A stretch of 64,000 nucleotides of DNA from contig JAHRFD010000001.1 in assembly GCA_020882975.1 (NCBI GenBank), forward strand, positions 166,336 to 230,335. The letters run 5' to 3'. The notes beneath the pieces are model-generated. The model did no database searches. It had not been told where the DNA came from and saw only the letters and a list, made by a program, of their open reading frames with translations. The number at the start of each line of letters is the position of its first letter. The first letter of the stretch is position 1. Positions 27,718 through 36,528 of the stretch are shown here, one piece after another. Position numbers and translations under genes: made by a program. The DNA is from Microcoleus sp. EPA2 (GTDB taxonomy: Bacteria; Cyanobacteriota; Cyanobacteriia; Cyanobacteriales; Microcoleaceae).

Positions 27718-29094
27718 TTACCCGTTCACAAAAACGAGCGCCGTAAGTTGACTTTGACTTACACCTTGGACAATTCCCAAATAATTGCTACCAGATTTAA
27801 TCGCCGTAGAAGCAACGCTTGGACTTCCATTCAACTGCAAACTCACAGCTTCAAAAGTCAAGTTGGTAAACACAATACCGTCAGTCAAACCAATTTTATC
27901 CCCTGCCACAAAATCGATGATTACATCTGCATTTGCTAAAGTAGTGACCGCAGACAAACCACCGCCCAGAATAAAGGTATCATTGCCAGTACCGCCAGTC
28001 AGAATATCTTGACCGCGATCGCCCCCTAACAAATCATCGCCATTACCGCCAATCAAGATATCATCTTCTTTGCCACCACGGAGAGTGTCGTTACCGTCTC
28101 CTCCAATCAGGCGATCGTTATCATTGTTACCGCTGATAAAATCATTACCAACACCCCCATCTATTGAATCTGATTCTTTACCACCGGATAAACTATCATT
28201 ACCCCCACCACCATTAATAGTATCGGCACCTTGCATTCCATTAATAGTATCTGCACCTTCTCCTCCGGTGAGATTGTCTTTCCCAGAAAGGGCAAAAATT
28301 GGCAATCCCCCAGGACTTGTAGGCAACTGAGCATCCCCACTGTCAGATAAGAAATAATTGCCACCGCTGACTGTATTTTTGGGGGCTGTCGTCGGGCTGC
28401 CATCGCCTGTAGCATTGGCGATCGGTGTGGTGATAGATACAGATAGATTTGGGGTAGGAGTGGGGGTGGGAGTGGGAGTGGGAGTAGGAGTAGGGGTAGG
28501 GGTAGGGGTAGGAGTGGGAGTGGGAGTGGGAAGAGGAGTAGGAGTGGGAGTAGGAGTGGGAGTGGGAGTGGGAGTAGATATGGGTGTAGTGGTACCGTTA
28601 AGAGAAGTAGCAAACACTTGCGTCCAATAGTGATTCCAATTTTCAGTACCAGTATCATTGGCTAAAAAATAGTAACCAATGCCAATTTCTTTCAGCTTAG
28701 GATCGAGAATATTAGCACGGTGGCCAGCACTGTTCATCCAGGAAGCTACAACTTGTTCGGGTGTAGAAGAGCCCGCAGCAATGTTTTCCGCCGCCGCTGA
28801 GAATTTATAGCCCGTTGCAGTAATCCGACTGCTGATGGAAGAACCATCTTTTCCGGTATGAGAAAAGAAGTCTTGCAGGGCCATATTTTCGGTGTGATTT
28901 GCCGCCGCATTCAGCAACTGAGCATTGAAAGTTAGGGGTGATAAACCAAATTTAGTGCGTTCTATGTTGGTAAGTTCTAGAACTTTATCAACAAAAGATT
29001 GATTGGTTGCACTTGCAAAACGTTCAGGGGCTAAACCTCCTTCGTTTAAGATGTCTAAAGGTTGAGTGGTGGCATTATTGATTTGTTCAAACAT
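27718..29094 (-). CDS. CAP-domain protein with Pro-Thr linker and RTX calcium-binding repeats
   Basis: 458 residues. CAP/SCP-like domain at about 30-165 (LNAAANHTENMALQDFFSHT, WMNSAGHRANILDPKLKEIG), a Pro-Thr linker at about 175-215, then RTX nonapeptides GGxGxDxxx from about 275 to 385 (GGEGADTING, GGNGDDLLGGDRGQD). The C terminus resembles the secretion tail of RTX proteins. There is no classical signal peptide, so export by a type I (ABC) system is expected; the repeats fold on binding calcium outside the cell. The CAP role is unknown. The linker is a GGAGTG/GGAGTA microsatellite at about 28455-28575. Confidence 0.9.
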   Translation of the reverse strand: MFEQINNATTQPLDILNEGGLAPERFASATNQSFVDKVLELTNIERTKFGLSPLTFNAQLLNAAANHTENMALQDFFSHTGKDGSSISSRITATGYKFSAAAENIAAGSSTPEQVVASWMNSAGHRANILDPKLKEIGIGYYFLANDTGTENWNHYWTQVFATSLNGTTTPISTPTPTPTPTPTPTPLPTPTPTPTPTPTPTPTPTPTPTPTPTPNLSVSITTPIANATGDGSPTTAPKNTVSGGNYFLSDSGDAQLPTSPGGLPIFALSGKDNLTGGEGADTINGMQGADTINGGGGNDSLSGGKESDSIDGGVGNDFISGNNDNDRLIGGDGNDTLRGGKEDDILIGGNGDDLLGGDRGQDILTGGTGNDTFILGGGLSAVTTLANADVIIDFVAGDKIGLTDGIVFTNLTFEAVSLQLNGSPSVASTAIKSGSNYLGIVQGVSQSQLTALVFVNG

Positions 29095-29462
29095 GGTGAG
29101 TTATAAAAATTGAGATTGGCTTACTTCATATCTACAACTGCTGTACTTGCTTTCCGTAGATATTGCCTAAAAATTTTGATGTTAATCGACCGGGAATTTG
29201 AGAGATTTAAGCCTCTAATTCCCGATCTTCAATTCATCTAAGTTAATCTACTGAGTCGATGTATAAATTGGATAATGGTTTGAGAAGATTCAATATAAAA
29301 GCTTAATAATTTTGGTATTTAAATTCAGTATATTTACTTAATATGACCTAATTTTTGTGGTGGAACAGGCCCAAAAGCCTGTTCTTGAAAATGTAATAAG
29401 CAAGAAGCAAAAAAAAACTTGAAATACAAATTTTAGACTTACAATGCCCTAGACGCTAGCCC
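29095..29462. other. intergenic region with terminator-like hairpin
   Basis: AT-rich, 368 bases, between two minus-strand genes. GAACAGGC (29363-29370) and GCCTGTTC (29377-29384) form a perfect 8-bp stem with loop CCAAAA. It is not followed by a clear U-run, so it may be a dispersed hairpin rather than a terminator. The rest holds the upstream region of the CAP-RTX gene; no named promoter. Confidence 0.6.
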
Positions 29463-30116
29463 CTATGCTCCTTTGGCTTCCAATGCAACTTGCTCAACTT
29501 CATCTTTAGTCAGAATTTCTAGAGCTGCTTCTGCTTCAGCACCGCCTAATCGTCTGAGAGCTTGGGCGACTCGGTAACGGATTTGCCAATCTGCGTTGGT
29601 AGCGTAGGGGAGGAGTAGGGGAATGGCTCGCGGATCTTTCAATTCTCCTAATGCACTGATCGCAATGGTTTGGATTAACTCGTTGTCGGAGGCTAAGGCA
29701 TTTTCTAACATGGGAAATGCTTTGGGATCTCCCATTTCTCCCAAGGCTGCGACGATGCTGAGTTGAACTAGCCACTCCGATGTATTGCTGTAAACTTGTT
29801 GTAAATCTGCTAGAGCATCGGTTAATTTCAAAGCACCCAAAGCATCGGCTGCGGCGGCTTGGACGTCGGGTTCGGGGTCGTTGTTCAAGCTGTGAAGCAG
29901 TATCTCTAAGGCGTTGGAGAGATTCTCTGTACCGAGGGTTGACATTTGGCTGACGGCTGCGTAACGAACGCGGACGTTTTTGTCGCCGATCGCAGTTTGA
30001 ATCAGTTTATAGGCGATGGCTGGTTCTAGTTGACGCAGTTGATTGACACCACGGAGGCGATCGCCAAAATCCTCGGAATTCAGCAATTGTTCGACAGACT
30101 CAGGGTTAAGGCTCAT
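29463..30116 (-). CDS. nblB: HEAT-repeat protein, NblB-like (phycobilisome degradation)
   Basis: 217 residues built of five to six HEAT repeats (for example DVQAAAADALGALKLTDALADL, DPKAFPMLENAL, DPRAIPLLLPYATNADWQIR). Length and sequence fit NblB, a relative of phycocyanin lyase CpcE/F that helps dismantle phycobilisomes during nutrient starvation; in the family it binds phycocyanobilin. The symbol is given from recall of the family and is moderate, since cyanobacteria contain other similar HEAT proteins. No lyase partner nearby; monocistronic by spacing. Confidence 0.68.
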   Translation of the reverse strand: MSLNPESVEQLLNSEDFGDRLRGVNQLRQLEPAIAYKLIQTAIGDKNVRVRYAAVSQMSTLGTENLSNALEILLHSLNNDPEPDVQAAAADALGALKLTDALADLQQVYSNTSEWLVQLSIVAALGEMGDPKAFPMLENALASDNELIQTIAISALGELKDPRAIPLLLPYATNADWQIRYRVAQALRRLGGAEAEAALEILTKDEVEQVALEAKGA

Positions 30117-30235
30117 GGGTTTTTAAATTTGCTAATTGGTAATTGGTAATTGGTAATTGGTAATTGCCAAAAGTTCACTGATTCAAGATGAGAGTGGCTG
30201 ATTTTCTGGTCAATTCGTGTTAATATGGGAGCTAC

Positions 30236-30697
30236 TTAAAACTCCGATACCATTGCTCGGACAATATCTCCCCTAGTGAGGATACCAATTACCTTACCAT
30301 TCTGATCGATCACAGGTAATCGGTGGATCTTGCGCTCGTGCAGAAGTTTGGCTGCTTCTTGGACTGATTTTTCAGGTGTGATGCTAATGGGTTCTCGGCT
30401 CATAACTTCTCCTACTGTTTGTCCTAAAGCTTTGTGAAGTTCTTGCTCGTAACGAGAAGGGTTTTCTAAGTAAATCACGCTGTCGAGTATCATGATGTAA
30501 GTGGGGGGAGTTGCACCTGTTTCCTGCCACATCAAGTCAGTTTCGGATATGACACCGATCAACAAATCATTGGCATCTACAACCGGAAGGCCGCTAATCC
30601 GGCGAGCAGCTAAAATTTTAATCGCTTCCTTGACGGACATTTCTGCTCGCGCTGTCAGGGGTTCGCGAGTCATTAAATCGGCTACGGTTTTGGGCAT
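30236..30697 (-). CDS. CBS-domain pair protein
   Basis: 153 residues consisting of two CBS domains (VADLMTREPLTARAEMSVKE... ISGLPVVDANDLLIGVISETD and VGEVMSREPISITPEKSVQE... IHRLPVIDQNGKVIGILTRGD). CBS pairs bind adenine nucleotides and act as energy sensors, alone or on partner proteins. No other domain is attached. It is divergent from the ferredoxin-like gene at 30815. Confidence 0.92.
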   Translation of the reverse strand: MPKTVADLMTREPLTARAEMSVKEAIKILAARRISGLPVVDANDLLIGVISETDLMWQETGATPPTYIMILDSVIYLENPSRYEQELHKALGQTVGEVMSREPISITPEKSVQEAAKLLHERKIHRLPVIDQNGKVIGILTRGDIVRAMVSEF

Positions 30698-30814
30698 GAT
30701 TGGCGTTTAATTTAATTGTTTCTCTCGATCATATATCTAATTTCCAATCTAAAATCTAAAATCGGTCGATCGCTTTCAAAATTGTTAAGATATATTAAAA
30801 AATGCTTCCGAACA

Positions 30815-31138
30815 ATGCCAGAATCCGACGCTAAAAAACCAGAATCCCCACCCGAAGTGCGCTGTGTATTAGTTTGTCAACATCAATCTTGTCTGAGAAA
30901 TGGTTCAGCCTCCGTGCTAGCTGCTTTTGAAGCCCATCCGGTTTCAGGAGTTAAGGTGGAGGCTAGCGGTTGTCAGGGACAGTGTAACACCGGCCCGACG
31001 GTGCGAGTAACGCCAGAGGAAATTTGGTATTGTCGAGTTAAAATCAGCGATGTGCCCCGGATTGTGGAAGAGCACCTCCAGGAGGGAAAGCCTGTCAAAG
31101 CGCTTTTCAATCCGAGAATTCATCTTTATTATTCATGA
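30815..31138 (+). CDS. thioredoxin-like [2Fe-2S] ferredoxin domain protein
   Basis: 107 residues from ATG at 30815. Four candidate cluster ligands in the thioredoxin-like ferredoxin pattern: Cys21 and Cys26 (VCQHQSC) and Cys53 and Cys57 (GCQGQC), with Cys17 in addition. Such domains (NuoE/HoxE-like) carry electrons; the free-standing cyanobacterial form has no settled role. The last codon and stop overlap the start of the D-Ala-D-Ala carboxypeptidase gene by 4 bases, suggesting coupled translation. Confidence 0.85.
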   Translation: MPESDAKKPESPPEVRCVLVCQHQSCLRNGSASVLAAFEAHPVSGVKVEASGCQGQCNTGPTVRVTPEEIWYCRVKISDVPRIVEEHLQEGKPVKALFNPRIHLYYS

Positions 31139-32577
31139 GCATCCCAGGAATTGTGATTGGTTTATTGACGCTGCTGGGTACTTCATCGGCGGTTGTGGCG
31201 CAAATTCCAGCAGTTTCTGGGAATATTTGTGCGGTAGATTTAGGTGCAAAAATAGATGCGATCGCCAATCGTGCTGAATTTAGTCGATCGCGCTGGGGCA
31301 TTTTGATTCAACCCCTATCTTCTACTACGACTCTCTACAGTCGTGATGCTCAAAAATACTTTATTCCGGCATCAAATGTCAAGCTATTAACCACCGCCGC
31401 TGCTTTACAAAAACTGGGTGCTGATTTTCGGATCGAGACCTCGGTTTACAGCGGTGAAAATGGTAATTTATATATTGCAGGTAGGGGCGATCCGAGTCTT
31501 GCGGAGGCTCAGTTGCAAGATTTGGCTCAGCAGTTGAAGCGGCGGGGAATTAGTCAAGTTAACGAATTGATTGGCGATGATAGCTATTTTCAAGGTAATG
31601 CAGTCCATCCGAATTGGGAATGGGAAGATGCCCAGGCTGGCTACGGAGCACCGATTAATAGTTTAATGTTTAATCAAAATGCGATCGAGCTAATTTTATC
31701 ACCCCAGGCGATCGGGCAACCACTGAAAGTTACTTTTGCCCAACCAAAGTTGACAAATCAGTGGCGAATCGAAAATAAGTCTGTGACAGTCGGACAAAAT
31801 GAATCAGAATTTATTGAAGTTGGCAGAGATTTCGGGCAACCTATGCTGCAAGTTCGTGGTAATTTGAGAGTTGGTGCAGAGTCTGAATCCGCTTACGTGG
31901 CAGTGGTGAATCCTGCTCATCATTTTTTGCAACAGTTTCAGCAATCTCTGGAGGCGGAAGGAATTGCGGTTAAACAGGCTTTAGTGGTATCTAATTCTCG
32001 CAATTTAACTCAAAAGTTAGCAACTATTGAATCCCCACCAATGGCAGAATTGGTGAAAGAAACTAATCGGGAAAGTAACAATGTTTATGCAGAGGTTTTA
32101 TTGAGATTGTTGGGGAAAGTTACAGGTAAGATGCCTGGACCACAAGAGGATACAATGGAAGTTGGTTTGCAAGAGTTAAAAACAACTTTAACTCAATTAG
32201 GTGTAAATCCCGATAGCTATGTATTAGTTGATGGTTCTGGATTGTCTCGCCACAATTTAATTAGTCCAGAAGCCTTGGTGCAAACTTTGAGATTAATGGC
32301 GAATTCACCTTTGGGATCTGTTTACCGCGCGTCTTTACCTGTGGCTGGGGAGAGCGGAACTTTGAAAAATCGTTTCAATACACCAAATCGAGTCATTTTG
32401 CAAGCAAAAACTGGAACTTTAAGCTCCGTTGCAGCGCTGTCGGGATATGTGGAAGTTCCGAATTACGAGCCGTTGGTGTTTAGCATTATGGTGAATCAAT
32501 CGGATCGGTCTGCTGCCCAAGTGCGAGCGGCGATCGACGAAATTGTGCTGTTATTAAATCGCCTCAGCGGCTGTTAA
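31135..32577 (+). CDS. dacB: D-alanyl-D-alanine carboxypeptidase/endopeptidase, PBP4 (peptidase S13) family
   Basis: 480 residues. N-terminal signal peptide (GIVIGLLTLLGTSSAVVAQ, cleavage after AQ or nearby) sends it to the periplasm, where it trims or cuts peptidoglycan cross-links. Penicillin-binding motifs: SxxK as Ser80-Asn-Val-Lys83 in IPASNVKLL, SxN as SNN in RESNNVYAEVLLRLLG, and KTG in LQAKTGTLSSVAALSGY. The long insert between SxxK and SxN is typical of class C PBP4. It overlaps the ferredoxin-like gene upstream by 4 bases. Confidence 0.93.
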   Translation: MSIPGIVIGLLTLLGTSSAVVAQIPAVSGNICAVDLGAKIDAIANRAEFSRSRWGILIQPLSSTTTLYSRDAQKYFIPASNVKLLTTAAALQKLGADFRIETSVYSGENGNLYIAGRGDPSLAEAQLQDLAQQLKRRGISQVNELIGDDSYFQGNAVHPNWEWEDAQAGYGAPINSLMFNQNAIELILSPQAIGQPLKVTFAQPKLTNQWRIENKSVTVGQNESEFIEVGRDFGQPMLQVRGNLRVGAESESAYVAVVNPAHHFLQQFQQSLEAEGIAVKQALVVSNSRNLTQKLATIESPPMAELVKETNRESNNVYAEVLLRLLGKVTGKMPGPQEDTMEVGLQELKTTLTQLGVNPDSYVLVDGSGLSRHNLISPEALVQTLRLMANSPLGSVYRASLPVAGESGTLKNRFNTPNRVILQAKTGTLSSVAALSGYVEVPNYEPLVFSIMVNQSDRSAAQVRAAIDEIVLLLNRLSGC

Positions 32578-32602
32578 AAAAAATCAATCATAGCAGGAAA
32601 AT

Positions 32603-32631
32603 TTTACACATTAAGTGCGATCGGCTACAAT
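32603..32631 (+). promoter_or_regulatory. sigma-70-type promoter for the alpha/beta hydrolase
   Basis: TTTACA (32603-32608), 17-base spacer, TACAAT (32626-32631). Near-consensus elements with ideal spacing in a 146-base intergenic region. The implied leader of about 85 bases contains a small hairpin (GGTTGC...GCAGCC near 32656-32675) before the ATG at 32724. Confidence 0.55.
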
Positions 32632-32723
32632 GAAAGAAGAAAAATTAAAACCAGTAGGTTGCTGGAGTAGGCAGCCCGTTTGGGGTGTTTGTATAACCAA
32701 AAGGTAAGTATAAGTTTCACAAT

Positions 32724-33620
32724 ATGAAATTTTTAGATTCCGAACAACAGCATATCTTTGTCGAAACCAACAAAATCCGCTTGCACTGCGTTTCCCAAGG
32801 TGAAGGCGAACTTGTCTTGCTCTTACACGGGTTTCCAGAGTTTTGGTATTCTTGGCGTCACCAAATTCCTGCCTTGGCGCGTCATTTCAAGGTTGTAGTC
32901 CCGGATTTGCGCGGCTACAACGATTCGGACAAGCCCGCAAGTGGCTATGATTTGGATACGCTGAGTGCAGATATTCGTGGTTTGATCGATCGCCTCGGCT
33001 ATACAAAAGCTCACATTGTCGGTCATGATTGGGGAGGGGTGATCGCGTGGCATTTAGCTCAAAAATTCCCGGAAAAGCTCAACCGTTTGGCAATTTTAAA
33101 CGCTCCTCACCCGCAACGCTTCGTGCAAGAAATGGCGAGTAACTTAGATCAACTCCGTCGCAGTTGGTATGTTTTTGCTTTTCAGGTTCCTGGTATTCCC
33201 GAATGGTTGATTCAGCAAAACTTGAAAGATTTTGTGCAAAATGTGTTTCAAGGACAAGCTATTCGTAAAGGCTCTTTTAGCGCTGAAGAAACTAAGATTT
33301 ATCAGACAGCTTTGGAAAAGCCGGGAGTATTGGGGGCTGCGGTGAATTATTACCGGCAGATATTTCATCCGCAGAGGCTGTGGAATTTGGGTCATCCATG
33401 GGAAACGGTGAAGGTTCCGACTTTGGTGCTTTGGGGAGAAGAGGATGCGTTTTTGAGCCACAAACTGGTGGAAGGTTTAGACCGATTAATTTCTGCTCCC
33501 TTTAAGCTAAAGTTAGTTCCGAATTGTGGCCACTGGATTCAGCAAGAAGTTCCGCAAACGGTGAATCGAGAATTGCTGAGTTTTCTGAGAAATTCTTCTC
33601 CTTCTTTGGTTTTGGGATAG
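32724..33620 (+). CDS. alpha/beta hydrolase, epoxide hydrolase-like
   Basis: 298 residues. Oxyanion motif HGFPEFWYSW at 35-44; nucleophile Asp102 in VGHDWGGVIAWH, an Asp rather than Ser, as in epoxide hydrolases and haloalkane dehalogenases; acid in WGEEDAFL; base His in NCGHWIQQEVP near the C terminus. Length is normal for the group. No signal peptide, so cytosolic. Epoxide hydrolase is the likelier activity, but dehalogenase or fluoroacetate dehalogenase-like specificity cannot be excluded by reading. Confidence 0.9.
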   Translation: MKFLDSEQQHIFVETNKIRLHCVSQGEGELVLLLHGFPEFWYSWRHQIPALARHFKVVVPDLRGYNDSDKPASGYDLDTLSADIRGLIDRLGYTKAHIVGHDWGGVIAWHLAQKFPEKLNRLAILNAPHPQRFVQEMASNLDQLRRSWYVFAFQVPGIPEWLIQQNLKDFVQNVFQGQAIRKGSFSAEETKIYQTALEKPGVLGAAVNYYRQIFHPQRLWNLGHPWETVKVPTLVLWGEEDAFLSHKLVEGLDRLISAPFKLKLVPNCGHWIQQEVPQTVNRELLSFLRNSSPSLVLG

Positions 33621-33656
33621 AAAAATTTTAAATTTTGACAGGACTTACGCAAAGAA

Positions 33657-33678
33657 GAACGGGCCGAACAGCCCGTTC
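33657..33678. terminator. hairpin between convergent genes (possible bidirectional terminator)
   Basis: GAACGGGC (33657-33664), loop CGAACA, GCCCGTTC (33671-33678): a perfect 8-bp GC-rich stem between the ends of the alpha/beta hydrolase and the HTH gene. It resembles the hairpin at 29363. It is preceded by a solo MITE end, AGGACTTACGC, at 33641. No strong U-run; the terminator role is inferred from position. Confidence 0.5.
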
Positions 33679-33766
33679 CACAAAAATTCAATGAAGTAAG
33701 AAACAACCTGGAACAGGAAAGAGGGAAAAAACAGAAACTATTCCCGATGCGCCATTCCCAAAATCG

Positions 33767-33991
33767 TTAATCCCAGAGCAAATTTTCTTTAATCAACTCT
33801 GCAATCATCGCGGTTCTGGAAGATACACTTAGTTTGATAAAAATTCGCCTCACGTAAGTAGCAACCGTCCAGTGGCTGATATCTAGACGTTTGGCAATAC
33901 ATTTGTTTGGCAGACCTTGGGCTACTAATTGGGCGATCGCTTTTTCGCGTGGACTGAGGCTAATTTCCGGTTTGTAACTTGTGCTTTGCAT
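33767..33991 (-). CDS. stand-alone LuxR/GerE-type helix-turn-helix protein
   Basis: 74 residues, essentially only a LuxR-type DNA-binding domain: LSPREKAIAQLVAQGLPNK, then CIAKRLDISHWTVATYVRRI and FIKLSVSSRTAMIAELI. The recognition helix region (SHWTVATYVRRIF) fits the family but has Trp where Ser/Glu is more usual. No receiver or sensor domain is attached, so it could be a minimal regulator or the C-terminal remnant of a larger one; upstream sequence shows no receiver remnant. Lies downstream of the broken Coq4-like gene on the same strand. Confidence 0.85.
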   Translation of the reverse strand: MQSTSYKPEISLSPREKAIAQLVAQGLPNKCIAKRLDISHWTVATYVRRIFIKLSVSSRTAMIAELIKENLLWD

Positions 33992-34078
33992 AATTTTGCA
34001 ATCAGAAAATGAGTTAAAATCTCATCCAGGAATCACAGAATTGCGAGTTGTTTTTCGCACTTTAGATCGAGGATTTTT

Positions 34079-34495
34079 TCAATCAGATTCAACATCCCAC
34101 TTAATTAATCGAGGGGCAATTTTGCCTGGTCTTAAACAGTTGATAATTTCCCAGATCGGGAGCTTGCCACTTTCCATTTTCACTAAAACTAAAATCGCAG
34201 AGTCAGGGCGAAATACTCGATCGCGAATAAACGCTTCCAGTATAAATTCCTCTGACACTGAAGGTTAAAGACCAGTAAAAACGTCGCAAACCTAGTCTTT
34301 CCCAGGAATCCAGTCTGCCGAGGCGATCGGCTCCCAGCCTTGCTCATTCAAAAACTGCACCACTTCGCACCCTAATGTTCCTGCTGGTAGTTGGCGCCAT
34401 GTTTCCAAGTCAATTTCACATTTTAGACTGCTCTTAATTTTAGGATTAAAATTTTCAGCCATCTTCAATATAACTTCTAACTCAGAATCCGCCAT
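34079..34495 (-). pseudogene. Coq4-like gene interrupted by two in-frame stop codons
   Basis: One continuous minus-strand frame of 139 codons contains just two internal stops, TAG at 34292-34294 and TAA eight codons later. The first part (67 codons from ATG 34495) reads DLETWRQLPAGTLGCEVVQF then LNEQGWEP, resembling the N-terminal LPxGTLGxxxAxFL motif of Coq4-like proteins. Between the stops VCDVFTGL resembles the HDxxHVLTG segment. After them comes VSEEFILEAFIRDRVF, up to ESD and a TGA at 34079. The reading frame does not shift, which argues for one gene broken by point mutations rather than two small genes. Coq4 identity is tentative. The first 67 codons could still be made as a short protein. 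Confidence 0.5.
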
Positions 34496-34992
34496 GATTT
34501 ATTATCCTTTGAGCAATCATTTAATATTCTTGATAATTTAATTCGCGTTTCTCAAGTTCATATTTGCCATAAATCTACTTTGGTTTTTGGGTAGCTAGGC
34601 TCAGCAAGTCGTATTTTCTGTTTAACCAATCAGCTTTCAGGAAGCTTTGCATTTCTTTACAAACAGCCGAAAATATAAAATTTGCCAACTTTGAGGCTCG
34701 CGCTCCTTGTCCTCTAGCCAACTTCAGCGTCGCGGGACTACTCAGTAGAATCTACATTATTTAGGGGTGATTAAGACAAAAACATACTTACGTGTATGAT
34801 TGATTTGACTGCAAATAATTAGCCCCTGCAATTTTCCAGTAAATATATCAGTGGTGGAGGCACAGCCAAACTAGAGCCCCGACTTGTTTAACAAATCAGG
34901 GCTCTAACAGCAGAACATTGATTGAGCGAACTACTCACCGCTAACCTGGAGTAGCAGGTATCGCGGGAGTTCTGTACTGAGAGTCAAAAGAT
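34496..34992. other. intergenic region with hairpin downstream of recA
   Basis: 497 bases, AT-rich, without a convincing gene. AGAGCCC(C)GA...TTGTTT at 34873 pairs with AAATCAGGGCTCT ending at 34905, a 13-15-bp stem with G-T pairs, about 90 bases past the recA stop. There is no T-run on either strand, so it is at best an atypical recA terminator. Confidence 0.5.
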
Positions 34993-36105
34993 TTAGATTT
35001 CTTCCAAATCTTCGACATCTTCCATATCTTCTAGATCTTCTAGATCCTCATCTTCCACAGGAGCGACGGAATTAGCAGAAACCACAGCACCAGTAGCAAG
35101 TTTTTCTCTGACTAATTTCTCAATTTCATTTTTGAAATCGATATTTTTCTCCATGTGTTGAATTACTTTGTCTCGTCCTTGAGCTATGTTCTCTCCGTTG
35201 TAGCTATACCAAGAACCTTTTTTGATAATTACTCCCATTTCATCGGCCAAGTCAGTCAGACAGCCTAAAGTAGAAATGCCTTTGCCAAATACAATGTCAA
35301 ATTCGGCAATGCGGAAAGGCGGAGCAACTTTATTTTTAGCAACTTTAACTTTGGTGCGGTTCCCGTACTCTTCTGTGCCTTTTTTCAAGGTTTGAATCCG
35401 GCGAATATCGAGTCGCACGCTGGCGTAGAATTTGAGAGCGTTACCGCCTGTTGTCGTTTCGGGATTACCGTAGGTGACACCGATTTTTTGGCGCAATTGG
35501 TTGAGAAAAATGACGGTACAGCCGGATTTGCCGATGTTCCCGGTGATTTTTCGCAAAGCTTGGCTCATCAACCGGGCTTGCAAACCCATGTGGGAGTCGC
35601 CCATGTCGCCTTCAATTTCGGCGCGGGGGACGAGGGCTGCTACGGAGTCAACGACTACGATATCGACGGCGACGGAACGGACGAGTTGATCGACTATTTC
35701 TAGCCCCATCTCTCCGGTATCGGGTTGGGAAACTAGGAGATTTTCAATATCGACACCCAAGGCTGAGGCGTAGGTGGGATCTAGGGCGTGTTCGGCATCG
35801 ACGAAGGCGGCGATACCGCCGGATTTTTGGACTTCGGCGATCGCGTGTAGCGCTAGAGTGGTTTTACCGGAACTTTCTGGGCCATAGATTTCAATGACTC
35901 GGCCTTTTGGCAAACCGCCACCCAAGGCGATGTCAAGTGTCAGGGCTCCGCTGGGAATGGTTTCTACCCTCATGCGAGTGGCGTCTCCCAATCGGACGAT
36001 CGCCCCTTTGCCAAAGCTACGCTCGATCTGGGAAAGTACCGCAGTCAGGGCTTTTTGCTTTTCGGGGCTTTCAGTAATTTTTGTAGACGTATCTTTTTTT
36101 GCCAT
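34993..36105 (-). CDS. recA: recombinase RecA
   Basis: 370 residues. ATP-dependent strand-exchange protein for homologous recombination and repair. Walker [10 protein letters not shown] at 75-83; [20 protein letters not shown] for Walker B and loop L1; [20 protein letters not shown] for the L2 region; [16 protein letters not shown]. The C-terminal tail is highly acidic ([19 protein letters not shown]), a repeated LED pattern and longer than in E. coli, where the tail restrains DNA binding. No recX or lexA neighbour. Transcribed away from a 137-bp tandem duplication. Confidence 0.98.
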   Translation of the reverse strand: MAKKDTSTKITESPEKQKALTAVLSQIERSFGKGAIVRLGDATRMRVETIPSGALTLDIALGGGLPKGRVIEIYGPESSGKTTLALHAIAEVQKSGGIAAFVDAEHALDPTYASALGVDIENLLVSQPDTGEMGLEIVDQLVRSVAVDIVVVDSVAALVPRAEIEGDMGDSHMGLQARLMSQALRKITGNIGKSGCTVIFLNQLRQKIGVTYGNPETTTGGNALKFYASVRLDIRRIQTLKKGTEEYGNRTKVKVAKNKVAPPFRIAEFDIVFGKGISTLGCLTDLADEMGVIIKKGSWYSYNGENIAQGRDKVIQHMEKNIDFKNEIEKLVREKLATGAVVSANSVAPVEDEDLEDLEDMEDVEDLEEI

Positions 36106-36227
36106 TTGCGGTACACAGGTAGGGCCCTTGCGGAGCTTGTTGATTAACTGTACAACACGTATGTTAGCAGTTATTTTAGGGGTGGGGAGGTTCTGGAGAG
36201 ATTTGATTCACGATTCTTGATTTTGCT

Positions 36228-36499
36228 GAAGTCCGGCAGCAGCCCTGGCTGTTTCATTCTCAGGAAAATCTGTAGGGGCGGTGCCAAGAGTACCCGCCGA
36301 GCCCATAGATGATTTGTGGGCGTTTGAAGTTCTGGGGCAGCCACGGGGGGCGGCCCCTACAATAGAAGTCCGGCAGCAGCCCTGGCTGTTTCATTCTCAG
36401 GAAAATCTGTAGGGGCGGTGCCAAGAGTGCCCGCCGAGCCCATAGATGATTTGTGGGCGTTTGAAGTTCTGGGGCAGCCACGGGGGGCGGCCCCTACAA
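36228..36499. repeat. two tandem copies of a 137-bp intergenic repeat
   Basis: GAAGTCCGGCAGCAGCCCTG begins at 36228 and again at 36365, and each copy ends CGGCCCCTACAA. The copies are almost identical; one difference seen is GAGTACCC against GAGTGCCC. Each holds TGTAGGGGCGGTGCC and, 60-70 bases on, GGGGGGCGGCCCCTACA, an imperfect inverted pair. It lies between the divergent recA and GT39 genes, in the 423-base gap 36106-36528. Confidence 0.92.
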
Positions 36500-36528
36500 G
36501 AAAATGAGAAGGTTAATCAACCGCTAGC

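Noticed and set aside
28358-28630. Plus-strand open frame coding (VG)n
   Set aside because: It is the antisense reading of the Pro-Thr linker microsatellite in the CAP-RTX gene.
33981-34268. 95-codon plus-strand open frame
   Set aside because: It is antisense to the broken Coq4-like frame, which shows better protein-like composition; no start signal.
34873-34905. Hairpin downstream of recA as a Rho-independent terminator
   Set aside because: The stem is good, but neither strand has a following T-run; recorded only as a hairpin.
36106-36180. Possible LexA box upstream of recA (around TGTACAACACGTATG)
   Set aside because: It does not fit the cyanobacterial LexA consensus as I recall it on either strand.
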